Source: an uncultured Prevotellaceae bacterium (lineage in GTDB: Bacteria > Bacteroidota > Bacteroidia > Bacteroidales > Bacteroidaceae). Taken from it: a stretch of 64,000 nt of DNA. Position numbers and translations under genes: made by a program. The notes under the pieces are model-generated. The model was not told the origin of the DNA. It saw only the letters and a program-made list of their open reading frames with translations, and did not search any database. Below are positions 55,620 through 64,000 of this stretch, piece by piece. The stretch lies in the NCBI GenBank assembly GCA_902792635.1, contig CADBAG010000011.1, positions 27,683 through 91,682 of the forward strand. The letters run 5' to 3'. How positions within the stretch are numbered: the stretch's first letter is position 1; each line of letters begins with the position of its first letter.

Positions 55620-58600
55620 TTATCTTGTCAGCGAGAACTTGATGCTCAGGCCGAAGTCCTGCGTCGTGGTGGGGTAGCTGCTTGAGGCAAGGAGCGGCGT
55701 GTTCGTCTGCCGGTCGAGGTAGAAACTCATGGACATGAGTTTCGAAAGCGTATACTCGGCAGAGAAGGAGAGCTTGAATGCTGTGTTGCCACTCGATGCC
55801 GTAGAGGTCACCGTAGCGATGTCGCGCGTAATCGCTGCCTGCTTACGATAGCTCAAGTCGAGGCGCAGGTTCAGGGCATGGTTGGCCTGGGTGGAAGATG
55901 ATCTGTTGGATGAGGAGTTGTTGGAGGTTGAAGATGTGTTCCTCGAACTCTTTGAACCCGATGAAGAACGGCGGGAACCCGACCGGCGCTTCGATGTACC
56001 TAATCCGAAGAGGTTGAAGTTGTTGATACGCCAACCCCAGCCGAGGACCCAGTCCTTGCTGATAGCTTCGTTGACCTGCACAGAGGTCATGGAAAGCGAG
56101 GTGGCACGGGTCTGCTGATACTCGAGCTTTGCTGTCATGTTGTTGAGGAAGGTGACACTGAGACCGAGCAGCGGTGCGAACGACTCGTTGATGCTCACCG
56201 TGGAGACATTGTACATTGAGTTAGGAATCGGGTTGCCTGTTGTAGCATCGGTGATGAAGCCCAACACATCGTTGCCCGCTAAAGAGGCAAAGGTCGAGTA
56301 GCTCTGATAGGAGCCCACGGCAAAGATGCTCTTGTAAGAGTGGTTGATGTTCACTGAACGGAAATGGTCACGGAACCACGGCAGGTTGCTCAGGCCACCG
56401 TAGCTGATAGTCCAGTTAGGCAACATGTGCATGAGCGACGGAAAGATGTCGAGGCTCTTGCCGTTGCCGGAGGTGTAAGCCGAAAGAAAGGCAGGCACGA
56501 GGACGTCGGCGGAGTAAGCATTCACCCCGCCATTGGCAGCATCGAAGGTCTTGCCCGCAAGAGCAGTACCTTGCGGATAGACGGCTCCCGCATAACGAGC
56601 CTCCACACGCTGGCGGAACGACTCGAGAGAAGCACAGAACTTATTGAATGTCTTCGACTTGTATCCGTTGTTGGCCGAGCCGATACCGTCAAAGGCCGAC
56701 TTCAGGGAGATTGTCGTCATCGTGAAGGAGCCCGTCTGTGTCGTCGGGTTCCCTACGTACATATATTCTATGCTGCGTGCTTTTGTCACGGCACGGGCTG
56801 CATTGAGGTCAATCTTGAATCCTTTGATGGGCTCGAGCGTGGCACGGACATTGAGATTCTCCGTGGAATTTGTTGTAGCAGGTGTCGAGACACTGTCGGC
56901 CATGAGCAGCCAGTCGTTCTCTTTCGCCTTGTTGATATAACTGTCACCCGCGAAGCCGAAAGCGAAGTCGAGACCCGGTGAGAGTACATGGTTGCCACGT
57001 GTCTGACCGAAGGCCTTGCCGATAGTTGGCATGAAGCCGGGGAGTGACATGGCGTACTGGTTACTGTAACTGATGCTTGCTGACCGAACCATCATCGCTA
57101 AGCGCGCGAGGGTCTGTGCGGTCTTGTACCAGCCTTTCTCCTCCAATGGCGGCAGGGTGACAACGGAGAGCTTCAGTTTCAGCGCAGAGTCGACCTTGTT
57201 CTTGATGCGTATCTTGTTGTCGCCGACCTTGCGGAACTTCAACTTATAAAGTTTGCCATCCATCGTACGTGCAGAGACCACGATGCGCTTTGTCTTCTTG
57301 TTGTGAGCCACAGTGAGGGTGGTGTCGGGAAGCAGCGTTATCTCTTTCACGAAGGCATTGCGGTTCTTCGGCAGGATCTTCTTCTTGGCAGCTTCCTCTT
57401 TCTGCTTTTTCTGCCAGTCAGCCACTGCCTTGTCGGCATCCTTGCCGTCTTTCACCGCCTGTTCACGGATCTTCTTGATCTCGTCGGCTTGTCTCTTCTT
57501 CTCAGTCTCTTTCTTTTTCTTCTCCTGCTGGCGCTGAGCATCTGTCTTGCGGTAGGTTGTCTTGTCGAAACGCTCGTTGGCTTTCTTGAGGAATGGCATG
57601 AGGTTATAGAGCTTCGTGAAGTCGAAGTTACCGTTGATCTGCAGCTGACGGTTGTTGGCGATGGTGTTGCCGAGGTTTGTGCCGTCCTCGAGCTCCGTGC
57701 CTCGCTGCCAGGTGTAGGTAGCGTTGTAGGTGGCATCTGTACGCACCCACGAGAAGACCGGGATGAGGTTCAGTGGCAGCTGATAGCTGGCGGTGAACGT
57801 CTGCTGATAGTCGAGTGGGGTACCGAAATGGCGGATACTCGTCCACACCGAGTCTTTCCAAGCCTGGTATCGGTCGGGGTAGAGGTCTTTGTTCACGGGG
57901 GTGTAAGGCTCTTCAATCTCTGCATTCGTAGCACTCTGGAAGTTCATGTGGAGGTTCTTTGTCAGATCCCAGCGCATGGAGAACTCGCGGTTCCAGAGGA
58001 ACTGCTCCGAGAAAGTCAGAGGTAGCTCAGAGTTCTCCGTCGACTCCATGTCGCGCTCCTGCAGTTCATAGTAGGAACGTGTCATCTGCGAGTTGAAGCC
58101 TACGCTCTGCGGCAGATAGTTGAAGCCGAGACTACGCGCGAGGTCGAGCCACTTACTGCGGTTCTTGATCTTCTTGAATGGCTCCCAGGTCTTGTAGACC
58201 GGTGACCACGCATAGTTGAGCGAGCCCTCCCAGTTGTCCTCATTCTCATAGACCGTGGTCTCGCCCTGCGTGTGCTGATGCGAGTGAGAATAGGTAAACG
58301 AGAAGTTGGCGGGATCATAGGGCATCGGGTGCCGCTTCGTCTGGATGCCAACACGAGCGTTGGAGATGGAGAAGTTGGTATTGACCTGCTTCGTCACGGC
58401 GATGTTCTCAATGGAGTCGCGCTCCTGTTTTGAGGCAGCAGCATCGAGGGCATCCTTAAGCTCCATATCCGTGTCGAGCGGGTTGTACTTCGGGGTTGTC
58501 TTCTGCTTGGAGACACTGTAATAGACGGGGATAGAGACCTTCGCCTTGTCGGGGAAGAACTTACCGAGCTCTAAGCTCGTCGTGACCTGGAGGTTCGACT

Positions 58601-61600
58601 GACTGTCCTGTGAGCGGGAGCTGACACCATCCTCCAATCCGCCGAAGCCTTCCGACACATACTTGCCCTGCACGTTGACCGAGCCCATGTCGGACAACTG
58701 CACATTAAGGTTACCGTCTGCAGCCCAGCCACCGGTATTATTGTATTCCTTCAGTCGTAGTTCATCGACCCACACCTCACCGCTCTTCTGTCCTGAGGAG
58801 AGGTTGCGGATACCGATGATCATCGTCTTGATCTCGCCGAGCGTAGGATTTCCCATCACCGTCACTTTATTGTTCGGGTGATCAGCATCGTAAGCCTCAT
58901 AGGCACGCGTGAAGGACGCCGTGCCAAGCGCACGTGCACGGTTACGCTCGCGCTTCACGTTGGTGAAGAGCGAGAGCGGAATGTCGAGCATGTTGTCCTC
59001 AGGCCATACTTTCTTGATGTCGGTGATATTGTAACGACTGTATTTATTACTGGGCTCTGTGAGTTTCAGTGGAATCTGATACTCATAATAGTTGCTCTTA
59101 TAGTCGGATCCGAGGCGGATAAAGATGGCAAGTTCATTGTCTTGGAGGTTCGTCGTGTTCGTCTCTTCGGCGTTGGCATGCACGAACATCTGCAGGCGCT
59201 TGTACTTACGTACGTCGAGCGTCGTGTTCTTATATACGCACTTCGCCTCACCCGGGGAGAGGTTATCGGCGTTGAGCTGGAGCGACTGCTCGTCACTCTC
59301 CACAAGTTGAGGCTGCGTCGGGTCCTGCTCACGCTGGATACCCGGTGGCAGCACGTAGTTGACTGGCAGCTTGTCGTTGTTCTCCTCGATACTGACGGAG
59401 GCTGTCGTGAGGGAACCTGTCTGTGAGGCGGCATTGTCGAGGTTCTGCGTATAGACACGCCACGTGCCACGCACGAGGTCGAGTGAGGCAAAGCGCAGCA
59501 CCACGGGCTTGGAGAAGCCTGTGAGGAACATACGCATGAAACGGATACTGGAGAAGTCGCTGATGCCGCCCACACGTTTCTCATACTCGTCCACGGGAAT
59601 GCGGAAGAGGTACCAGGTGAAGGTCTTCACACCCTGACGCGTGCTCGATGCAGCGTCGCGCTTGTCCACGATGAAGTTCTTACCAACCTGAAGATCCTCG
59701 GGGCGGATAGAGACATGATACTGATAGTACTTCTCGTATTCGTTGAGGGTGTAGTCTTGGTTGATATCCTCCACGTCAGGCCCACTCTTATAAGATGTGT
59801 CGTAGGTCTCCGTACGGTTGTCGGAGTCGGGGGAGTTGCCCTGTGGGTTATTGATATATTTGTATCGACGGAGGATGTCGAAGCGTGCATTGTCGTAGTC
59901 GGTGCCGCGAAAATAATGATAGTCATCGTGTGCGGGGTCGGCCCAGATAGAGTCGAAGACAGCCTGCGACACCTTGCCCTGGATTTGCTTGAGGAAATCC
60001 TGGTAGCTGTCGAAAGTCTGCTCCTCGGCATCGGTGAGTCCGTTGAAGCCGACATCCTGCAAGGCACGGGCACCTTTCGACGTGGCGAAGGCATAGGTTT
60101 GCGTCGTCTGTGTCGGAATCTTACCCCACTGCGTATAAGTGAACGAGGAGGAGCCGTCCACGGGAAGACCGCTCTCATAGAACTTCTTACCGTCCTTGAG
60201 CACATCCTCCGACACCTCACCGAGGTTGATATAGAAGTCGCCGCCGCTCGCCGTCTCACCTTTCTGCTCCTCGTGGATGAACGGGTCGAGCATCCAGAAC
60301 TCTACATACTCGATGTTGGCCTGCTGGAAGTCGTTGGTGTCGAGGCGTCGCATCATACCCCCCCAGTGCTGCGTGGGGTTGTTGAGCGTGCCGTCGTAGT
60401 TGAGGTCCGGATTGAAATTGTACGGGCCACGCTCGTTAGGATAATAAGCGATGTTCATCACGGAAAGCGTGGAGGTGGCGCCATTGTAACTGCTCTGGTC
60501 TCTATTCGGATAGAGCTCGCGCACATAGACCTCACGCATGTAAGGGTCGGAGAGCATCGTCAGGTCGCTCTTGATATAAGATGGGGTGAGAGATGAGGAA
60601 CGGCGCGTGAAGAGCGGGTCGATGGTGTACCATGCCATCTGCGAACGGTTGTAGCCTGAGCGCAGTGTCGTCTTGTCGGTGCTCTCAGCGAACATCGTCG
60701 GGACGGAGGAGAGAATCCATGCCGTCGGGTCCAATACGGAGATCTTATCGGTTGAGGCCTCAAAGTCATCGATATAAGAGGCATTGTCCTGCACGCCACT
60801 CGCTTGACCTGCAAAGAGTTTGGCAAACTCTCCCGTGAACGAGATCTGTGAGGGCTGGGTGAGGTGGAGGAACGGGATCTTGTCGAGAGCGTTTGTGAGC
60901 CACTGACTCTCGTGCTTCCAGTTGATGTTGAAACCTACGATGGTGTTGTTCACAGGCTCTGAGCCCATGGCAACCTTCGTCGTGAGGGCTTGCTCACTGA
61001 GGTGCTGGACGGTACCCGAGAGCTGGAAGTTCTTCGAGAAGTCATACTCCCAGTTCATACCGAACATCGTCTTGCGCATCTGCGAGTAGTCGCTCTGACT
61101 CTCCAACGATACGTTGACTGTCGTTCCTGCATCGATGATGCTCTGGTTGAGGATCGTCACCTCACCGGCGGAGTAGTCGACGGAGTAGTCGGTACCCTCG
61201 GTGAGAGTCACGCCGCCGGCGGTCACGACAACAGAGCCCTGCGGCACATTGTAAGCACCGAGGGAGATGACATTGGCTTGTGTGCCACGGTACTGGCCTT
61301 GGAAGAGATATTTGTCTTTCTCTGCTATCTGCTTGGCGATGGTCTTCGTGGAGTCGTAGAGTTCAGTGAAGGCATATTTCTTCGCCACATCAGCTGCCAC
61401 ACCATGCTGCACGAGGTAGTTGTACATGTAACTGCCGAACGGCTCGGCGACGGGGAAGAACACGCGGCCGTTGCTCACGGTGTAGCCCTCGACATAATCG
61501 AAATAGCCATTGCTATGAGCTTTGTTGTTGTTGTCGAGTCGGTCGGCACCGAGAAGCTTGATAAGCGTCGTGCCCTTGACCTGCTGCTCGGGGATATAAC

Positions 61601-63179
61601 TGAGGTAGACGCCGGTGGTGTCGCTCTGATATTTGACATCGAGCCGGAACTTCTCCTTCTCCACCGTGGAGGCGAGGTAGTAGACGTTTTTCATCATCAA
61701 CGGCCAGTTGCCCTGTGACGGGTTGTTGCTCGTGTTCTTCAACGACTTTACGAACAAAGCCTGTTTGGTATCAGTGATGTCACTGGCGAACTCACCGACC
61801 TGATAAGTGCGGCCACCATAGGTATATTCATACGCCACGGCAAGCACCTGGTCGGTCTGCAGAGATGTCTTCAGGGAGACATAGCCGAGGGCGTTGTTCA
61901 CCGTGTATTCGGAAGAGGAGAGCAGGCGTGCGCTCTGCAGTTTCTCATAGTCGGTGCCACCCTTCATTCCGGCACCGTCGAGGACCGTCGACGTTTGGTC
62001 GATGTCGCGGGCAGCACTGTAGGTGTTCGTCATCGTCTCATACTCCGTGTTGGCGGCATTGGACGGCACGGTGGAGCCTGTCGTGGTCCACCGACTGTTG
62101 CTCACCTTACTGTTCTCACCGAGGTCAGTGAGGGCGATGATGTTTCGGGTGTTTGTCGTCGTTCCGGTCTTGTTTGTCACCCAGATCTCCACACGGTTGA
62201 TGGTCACGCCCGTGGTGAGGTTCGGCAATGTCTTCATGCCGGCATCGTAATGGTCGTGGAAATACTGAGAGAGGAAGAAGTGGCGGTTCTCTTCATAGTC
62301 GGCAGCGTCCATCTCAAAGGATGTCAACTGCTTGCCGCCCTGCGACGACACGCTCTTCGACGTACTCTTCTTCTGTGAGGCGACAAGCTGCAACTTCAGT
62401 TTGCCGAACTGCAGGTCAGTATGCAAGCCAAAAAGTGACGAAGCTCCCTGGATCAGTGATGAATTGGAAGGAAACGATACATTGCCGCCCTCGACGAGTT
62501 TCACGATCTCATCCTCCTTGCCATCGTATTTTAACTTCATGTTCTGCGCATCGAAGTCGAAGGTAGCATCGGTGTTGTAGTTGAGGTTCATATTGACCTT
62601 GTCACCGACGCGTCCGTTCATGTTAAAGTTGATCTTCTCATCGAAGTCGAGCGATGTCTTCTTACGGGAGCGTACGGGGAGCGATGGGTTGTCGATGTTC
62701 TTATAGGTGCCACCGAACTTCAGTTCTGCCGTTCCCTGGGTGCGGATGCGCACGCCGCCGGGGCCGAAGATCTTCTCTGCCGGTCCGAGGTCGAAATGCA
62801 TGTCGGAGAAGTCGAACTTCTCCTTGCCTTTCTGCTTGAATATCTCACTGTTCTTGCCGCGGAAGAAAGCATCGCGCCAGTGCTTGCCACTCCACTCCAT
62901 ATATTCCTCGGGCGTCATCATGATAGGCGCAGCGAGATAGGTGTCGCCGAGGCGGGTGCCGATGATATACCGGTTGATAGTGTCGTTGTAGACAACATCA
63001 TATTTGATGCCATCGGGCCGTTGCAGGTCCATGGCACTCTGGTCGAGGTCGTCGTAGGTGATCGGTGTCGTCCGTTGTATCTTCCACCGCGTATGCAGGC
63101 TGTCGGAAGGCATAGCAGCCCAGCTCGCCACGGATGTGACGAGCAACAGCAAAAAAAGTATGAATGCCTTCCTAATCAT
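55620..63179 (-). CDS. sprA: T9SS outer-membrane translocon protein SprA/Sov
   Basis: 2519 aa, the size of SprA, the giant 36-strand barrel through which type IX secretion substrates cross the outer membrane. Signal peptide MIRKAFILFLLLLVTSVASWA. Typical stretches: GPGGVRIRTQGTAELKFGGT, GRVGDKVNMNLNYNTDATFDFD near residues 195-220, and YDDFEASTDKISVLDPTAW-like ASYIDDFEAS. Two low-complexity parts stand out: a Lys/Glu/Gln-rich linker at about residues 1870-1945 and a Ser/Arg/Asn-rich stretch at about 2396-2426. Starts 3 bp after ruvA, an arrangement conserved in Bacteroidota. No other T9SS genes are here. Confidence 0.95.
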   Translation of the reverse strand: MIRKAFILFLLLLVTSVASWAAMPSDSLHTRWKIQRTTPITYDDLDQSAMDLQRPDGIKYDVVYNDTINRYIIGTRLGDTYLAAPIMMTPEEYMEWSGKHWRDAFFRGKNSEIFKQKGKEKFDFSDMHFDLGPAEKIFGPGGVRIRTQGTAELKFGGTYKNIDNPSLPVRSRKKTSLDFDEKINFNMNGRVGDKVNMNLNYNTDATFDFDAQNMKLKYDGKEDEIVKLVEGGNVSFPSNSSLIQGASSLFGLHTDLQFGKLKLQLVASQKKSTSKSVSSQGGKQLTSFEMDAADYEENRHFFLSQYFHDHYDAGMKTLPNLTTGVTINRVEIWVTNKTGTTTNTRNIIALTDLGENSKVSNSRWTTTGSTVPSNAANTEYETMTNTYSAARDIDQTSTVLDGAGMKGGTDYEKLQSARLLSSSEYTVNNALGYVSLKTSLQTDQVLAVAYEYTYGGRTYQVGEFASDITDTKQALFVKSLKNTSNNPSQGNWPLMMKNVYYLASTVEKEKFRLDVKYQSDTTGVYLSYIPEQQVKGTTLIKLLGADRLDNNNKAHSNGYFDYVEGYTVSNGRVFFPVAEPFGSYMYNYLVQHGVAADVAKKYAFTELYDSTKTIAKQIAEKDKYLFQGQYRGTQANVISLGAYNVPQGSVVVTAGGVTLTEGTDYSVDYSAGEVTILNQSIIDAGTTVNVSLESQSDYSQMRKTMFGMNWEYDFSKNFQLSGTVQHLSEQALTTKVAMGSEPVNNTIVGFNINWKHESQWLTNALDKIPFLHLTQPSQISFTGEFAKLFAGQASGVQDNASYIDDFEASTDKISVLDPTAWILSSVPTMFAESTDKTTLRSGYNRSQMAWYTIDPLFTRRSSSLTPSYIKSDLTMLSDPYMREVYVRELYPNRDQSSYNGATSTLSVMNIAYYPNERGPYNFNPDLNYDGTLNNPTQHWGGMMRRLDTNDFQQANIEYVEFWMLDPFIHEEQKGETASGGDFYINLGEVSEDVLKDGKKFYESGLPVDGSSSFTYTQWGKIPTQTTQTYAFATSKGARALQDVGFNGLTDAEEQTFDSYQDFLKQIQGKVSQAVFDSIWADPAHDDYHYFRGTDYDNARFDILRRYKYINNPQGNSPDSDNRTETYDTSYKSGPDVEDINQDYTLNEYEKYYQYHVSIRPEDLQVGKNFIVDKRDAASSTRQGVKTFTWYLFRIPVDEYEKRVGGISDFSSIRFMRMFLTGFSKPVVLRFASLDLVRGTWRVYTQNLDNAASQTGSLTTASVSIEENNDKLPVNYVLPPGIQREQDPTQPQLVESDEQSLQLNADNLSPGEAKCVYKNTTLDVRKYKRLQMFVHANAEETNTTNLQDNELAIFIRLGSDYKSNYYEYQIPLKLTEPSNKYSRYNITDIKKVWPEDNMLDIPLSLFTNVKRERNRARALGTASFTRAYEAYDADHPNNKVTVMGNPTLGEIKTMIIGIRNLSSGQKSGEVWVDELRLKEYNNTGGWAADGNLNVQLSDMGSVNVQGKYVSEGFGGLEDGVSSRSQDSQSNLQVTTSLELGKFFPDKAKVSIPVYYSVSKQKTTPKYNPLDTDMELKDALDAAASKQERDSIENIAVTKQVNTNFSISNARVGIQTKRHPMPYDPANFSFTYSHSHQHTQGETTVYENEDNWEGSLNYAWSPVYKTWEPFKKIKNRSKWLDLARSLGFNYLPQSVGFNSQMTRSYYELQERDMESTENSELPLTFSEQFLWNREFSMRWDLTKNLHMNFQSATNAEIEEPYTPVNKDLYPDRYQAWKDSVWTSIRHFGTPLDYQQTFTASYQLPLNLIPVFSWVRTDATYNATYTWQRGTELEDGTNLGNTIANNRQLQINGNFDFTKLYNLMPFLKKANERFDKTTYRKTDAQRQQEKKKKETEKKRQADEIKKIREQAVKDGKDADKAVADWQKKQKEEAAKKKILPKNRNAFVKEITLLPDTTLTVAHNKKTKRIVVSARTMDGKLYKLKFRKVGDNKIRIKNKVDSALKLKLSVVTLPPLEEKGWYKTAQTLARLAMMVRSASISYSNQYAMSLPGFMPTIGKAFGQTRGNHVLSPGLDFAFGFAGDSYINKAKENDWLLMADSVSTPATTNSTENLNVRATLEPIKGFKIDLNAARAVTKARSIEYMYVGNPTTQTGSFTMTTISLKSAFDGIGSANNGYKSKTFNKFCASLESFRQRVEARYAGAVYPQGTALAGKTFDAANGGVNAYSADVLVPAFLSAYTSGNGKSLDIFPSLMHMLPNWTISYGGLSNLPWFRDHFRSVNINHSYKSIFAVGSYQSYSTFASLAGNDVLGFITDATTGNPIPNSMYNVSTVSINESFAPLLGLSVTFLNNMTAKLEYQQTRATSLSMTSVQVNEAISKDWVLGWGWRINNFNLFGLGTSKRRSGSRRSSSGSKSSRNTSSTSNNSSSNRSSSTQANHALNLRLDLSYRKQAAITRDIATVTSTASSGNTAFKLSFSAEYTLSKLMSMSFYLDRQTNTPLLASSSYPTTTQDFGLSIKFSLTR

Positions 63180-63182
63180 GCG

Positions 63183-63803
63183 CTATTTTATTCTCTTCAG
63201 CGCCTCTTTTACCACCATCTCCACTTGCATGTCGGGCTTCTCCGTGAGGATCTCGACAACGACCTTGGCTGATGGAGCAGGGGAGAAGCCGAGCATCGTG
63301 AGGGCAGAGACGGCTTCGTCCTTCACGGCGGTGTTGACCTGTGGCCCGGCGTTGTGCGACTCCGATACATGGAGTTCGTCGGCGATGCCTGTCGATACGA
63401 TCTTATCTTTCAGATCAAGGATGACACGCTGCGCCGTCTTCAGTCCGATGCCTTTGACACCCTTGATGAGCTTCGTGTCCCCGTTAGCGATGGCGTTGCA
63501 GAGCTCTGTCGGTGTAAGACTCGAGAGCATCATGCGCGCCGTGTTGGCACCGATGCCCGAGACGGTGATGAGCATGCGGTAGAGTGCACGCTCCTGCTTC
63601 GAGGCGAAGCCATAGAGCGTGAAACTGTCGTCGCGGCCACCGGTGGTCAATTGTTCATGGACATAGAGTTTCACCTCTTTCTGTCCTTGTATCTTGGTAT
63701 AGGTTGAGAGTGAGATGTTGAGGGCATAGCCCACACCCGCAGCCTCCACGACGGCAAGGGCCGGTGTGAGGTCTGTCAACGCTCCTTTGATGTATTCAAT
63801 CAT
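63183..63803 (-). CDS. ruvA: Holliday junction branch migration protein RuvA
   Basis: Binds four-way junctions and loads the RuvB motor. 206 aa. N-terminal OB domain (MIEYIKGALTDLTPALAVVE), two helix-hairpin-helix units (LITVSGIGANTARMML and LIKGVKGIGLKTAQRVILDLK), then an acidic-pin-free linker and the C-terminal three-helix domain (VSALTMLGFSPAPSAKVV). Directly upstream of sprA. Confidence 0.95.
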   Translation of the reverse strand: MIEYIKGALTDLTPALAVVEAAGVGYALNISLSTYTKIQGQKEVKLYVHEQLTTGGRDDSFTLYGFASKQERALYRMLITVSGIGANTARMMLSSLTPTELCNAIANGDTKLIKGVKGIGLKTAQRVILDLKDKIVSTGIADELHVSESHNAGPQVNTAVKDEAVSALTMLGFSPAPSAKVVVEILTEKPDMQVEMVVKEALKRIK

Positions 63804-63902
63804 GATATTGCATTATTATCCTTTCTATAAACGCTATTCTGTCTTGTTTATTGTTTTATCTTTCCGAAGATTATTATTTCACACGGATCCTAAAGATTTT
63901 AA

Positions 63903-64000
63903 GGCTCTTCCGGTTTTCGGGTTGATACTGCAGATAACCTCGAAGAGGTTATACTTGAGTAACCCCAGGTAAGGAGCGCAGCGACGCAACCTGGGGTTCG
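63903..64000. mobile_element. Second copy of the family A MITE-like element, cut by window end
   Basis: Bases 63903-63997 are identical to 5164-5258 (95 of 95). The left inverted end is complete; the right end is beyond the window. The 8 bp before it are GATTTTAA, which should recur after the element if it inserted by the same mechanism. Lies 100 bp upstream of the ruvA start. Confidence 0.8.

Overview
The window is chromosomal DNA of a Bacteroidota bacterium, most likely of the Prevotella group (family Prevotellaceae). Evidence: at least 17 gene starts are preceded by the Bacteroidota -7 promoter box TAnnTTTG; lpxC and fabZ are fused; the type IX secretion translocon gene sprA lies directly behind ruvA; flavodoxin is paired with a DUF2023 gene; and lptC follows a beta-barrel gene. 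Genus level is inference. Nearly everything is housekeeping. I see no rRNA, tRNA, CRISPR array, prophage or transposase gene.

Layout: 1-1.2 kb, 3' part of an exported C1 cysteine peptidase. 1.4-5 kb, recJ-recQ (DNA repair). 5.3-6.2 kb (-), fldA-DUF2023. 6.4-8.1 kb (+), aroC and a GNAT acetyltransferase. 8.1-8.65 kb, no protein gene: a promoter-to-terminator unit that looks like a small RNA, then a 334-bp nested palindrome. 8.65-12.9 kb (-), lpxD-lpxC/fabZ-lpxA-miaA (lipid A and tRNA modification). 13.1-23.5 kb (-), a nine-gene run secA-phoH-purC-menG-aroE-purM-prfA-46-aa gene-pyrF. 23.6-26.3 kb (-), exported phosphatase and DUF4105 membrane protein. 26.4-32.1 kb (+), beta-barrel, lptC, CNNM/CorC transporter, PpiD-like isomerase (envelope biogenesis). 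32.4-34.8 kb (+), metY and cysK (sulfur amino acids). 35-39 kb, metallophosphoesterase, FMN-binding protein, exo/endonuclease and a second C1 peptidase. 39.3-45.3 kb (+), dxs-trkA-trkH-manA. 45.5-48.6 kb (-), a hypothetical gene, carboxy(nor)spermidine dehydrogenase, recA. 48.8-50.2 kb (+), nhaD. 50.3-52 kb (-), PH-domain protein and dacB. 52.1-55.4 kb (-), pflB-pflA. 55.6-63.8 kb (-), ruvA-sprA.

The unexpected content is intergenic. (A) A 122-bp MITE-like element (5164-5285) has perfect 22-bp terminal inverted repeats and an exact 8-bp target duplication TTATTTAT; a second copy, identical over the 95 bp visible, starts at 63903, and a larger relative fills 8317-8650. (B) 180-215-bp elements with G-rich inverted ends lie beside dxs, manA, recA and pflA and place four-tract G-quadruplex motifs 6-13 nt before four start codons. 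(C) GGGCGGCC palindromes sit at gene 3' ends and supply two stop codons. (D) A 198-bp inverted-repeat element between metY and cysK has covarying hairpins. In addition, eight unrelated short tandem arrays sit directly behind stop codons.

Functions come from motif and family recognition only; no database search was run.
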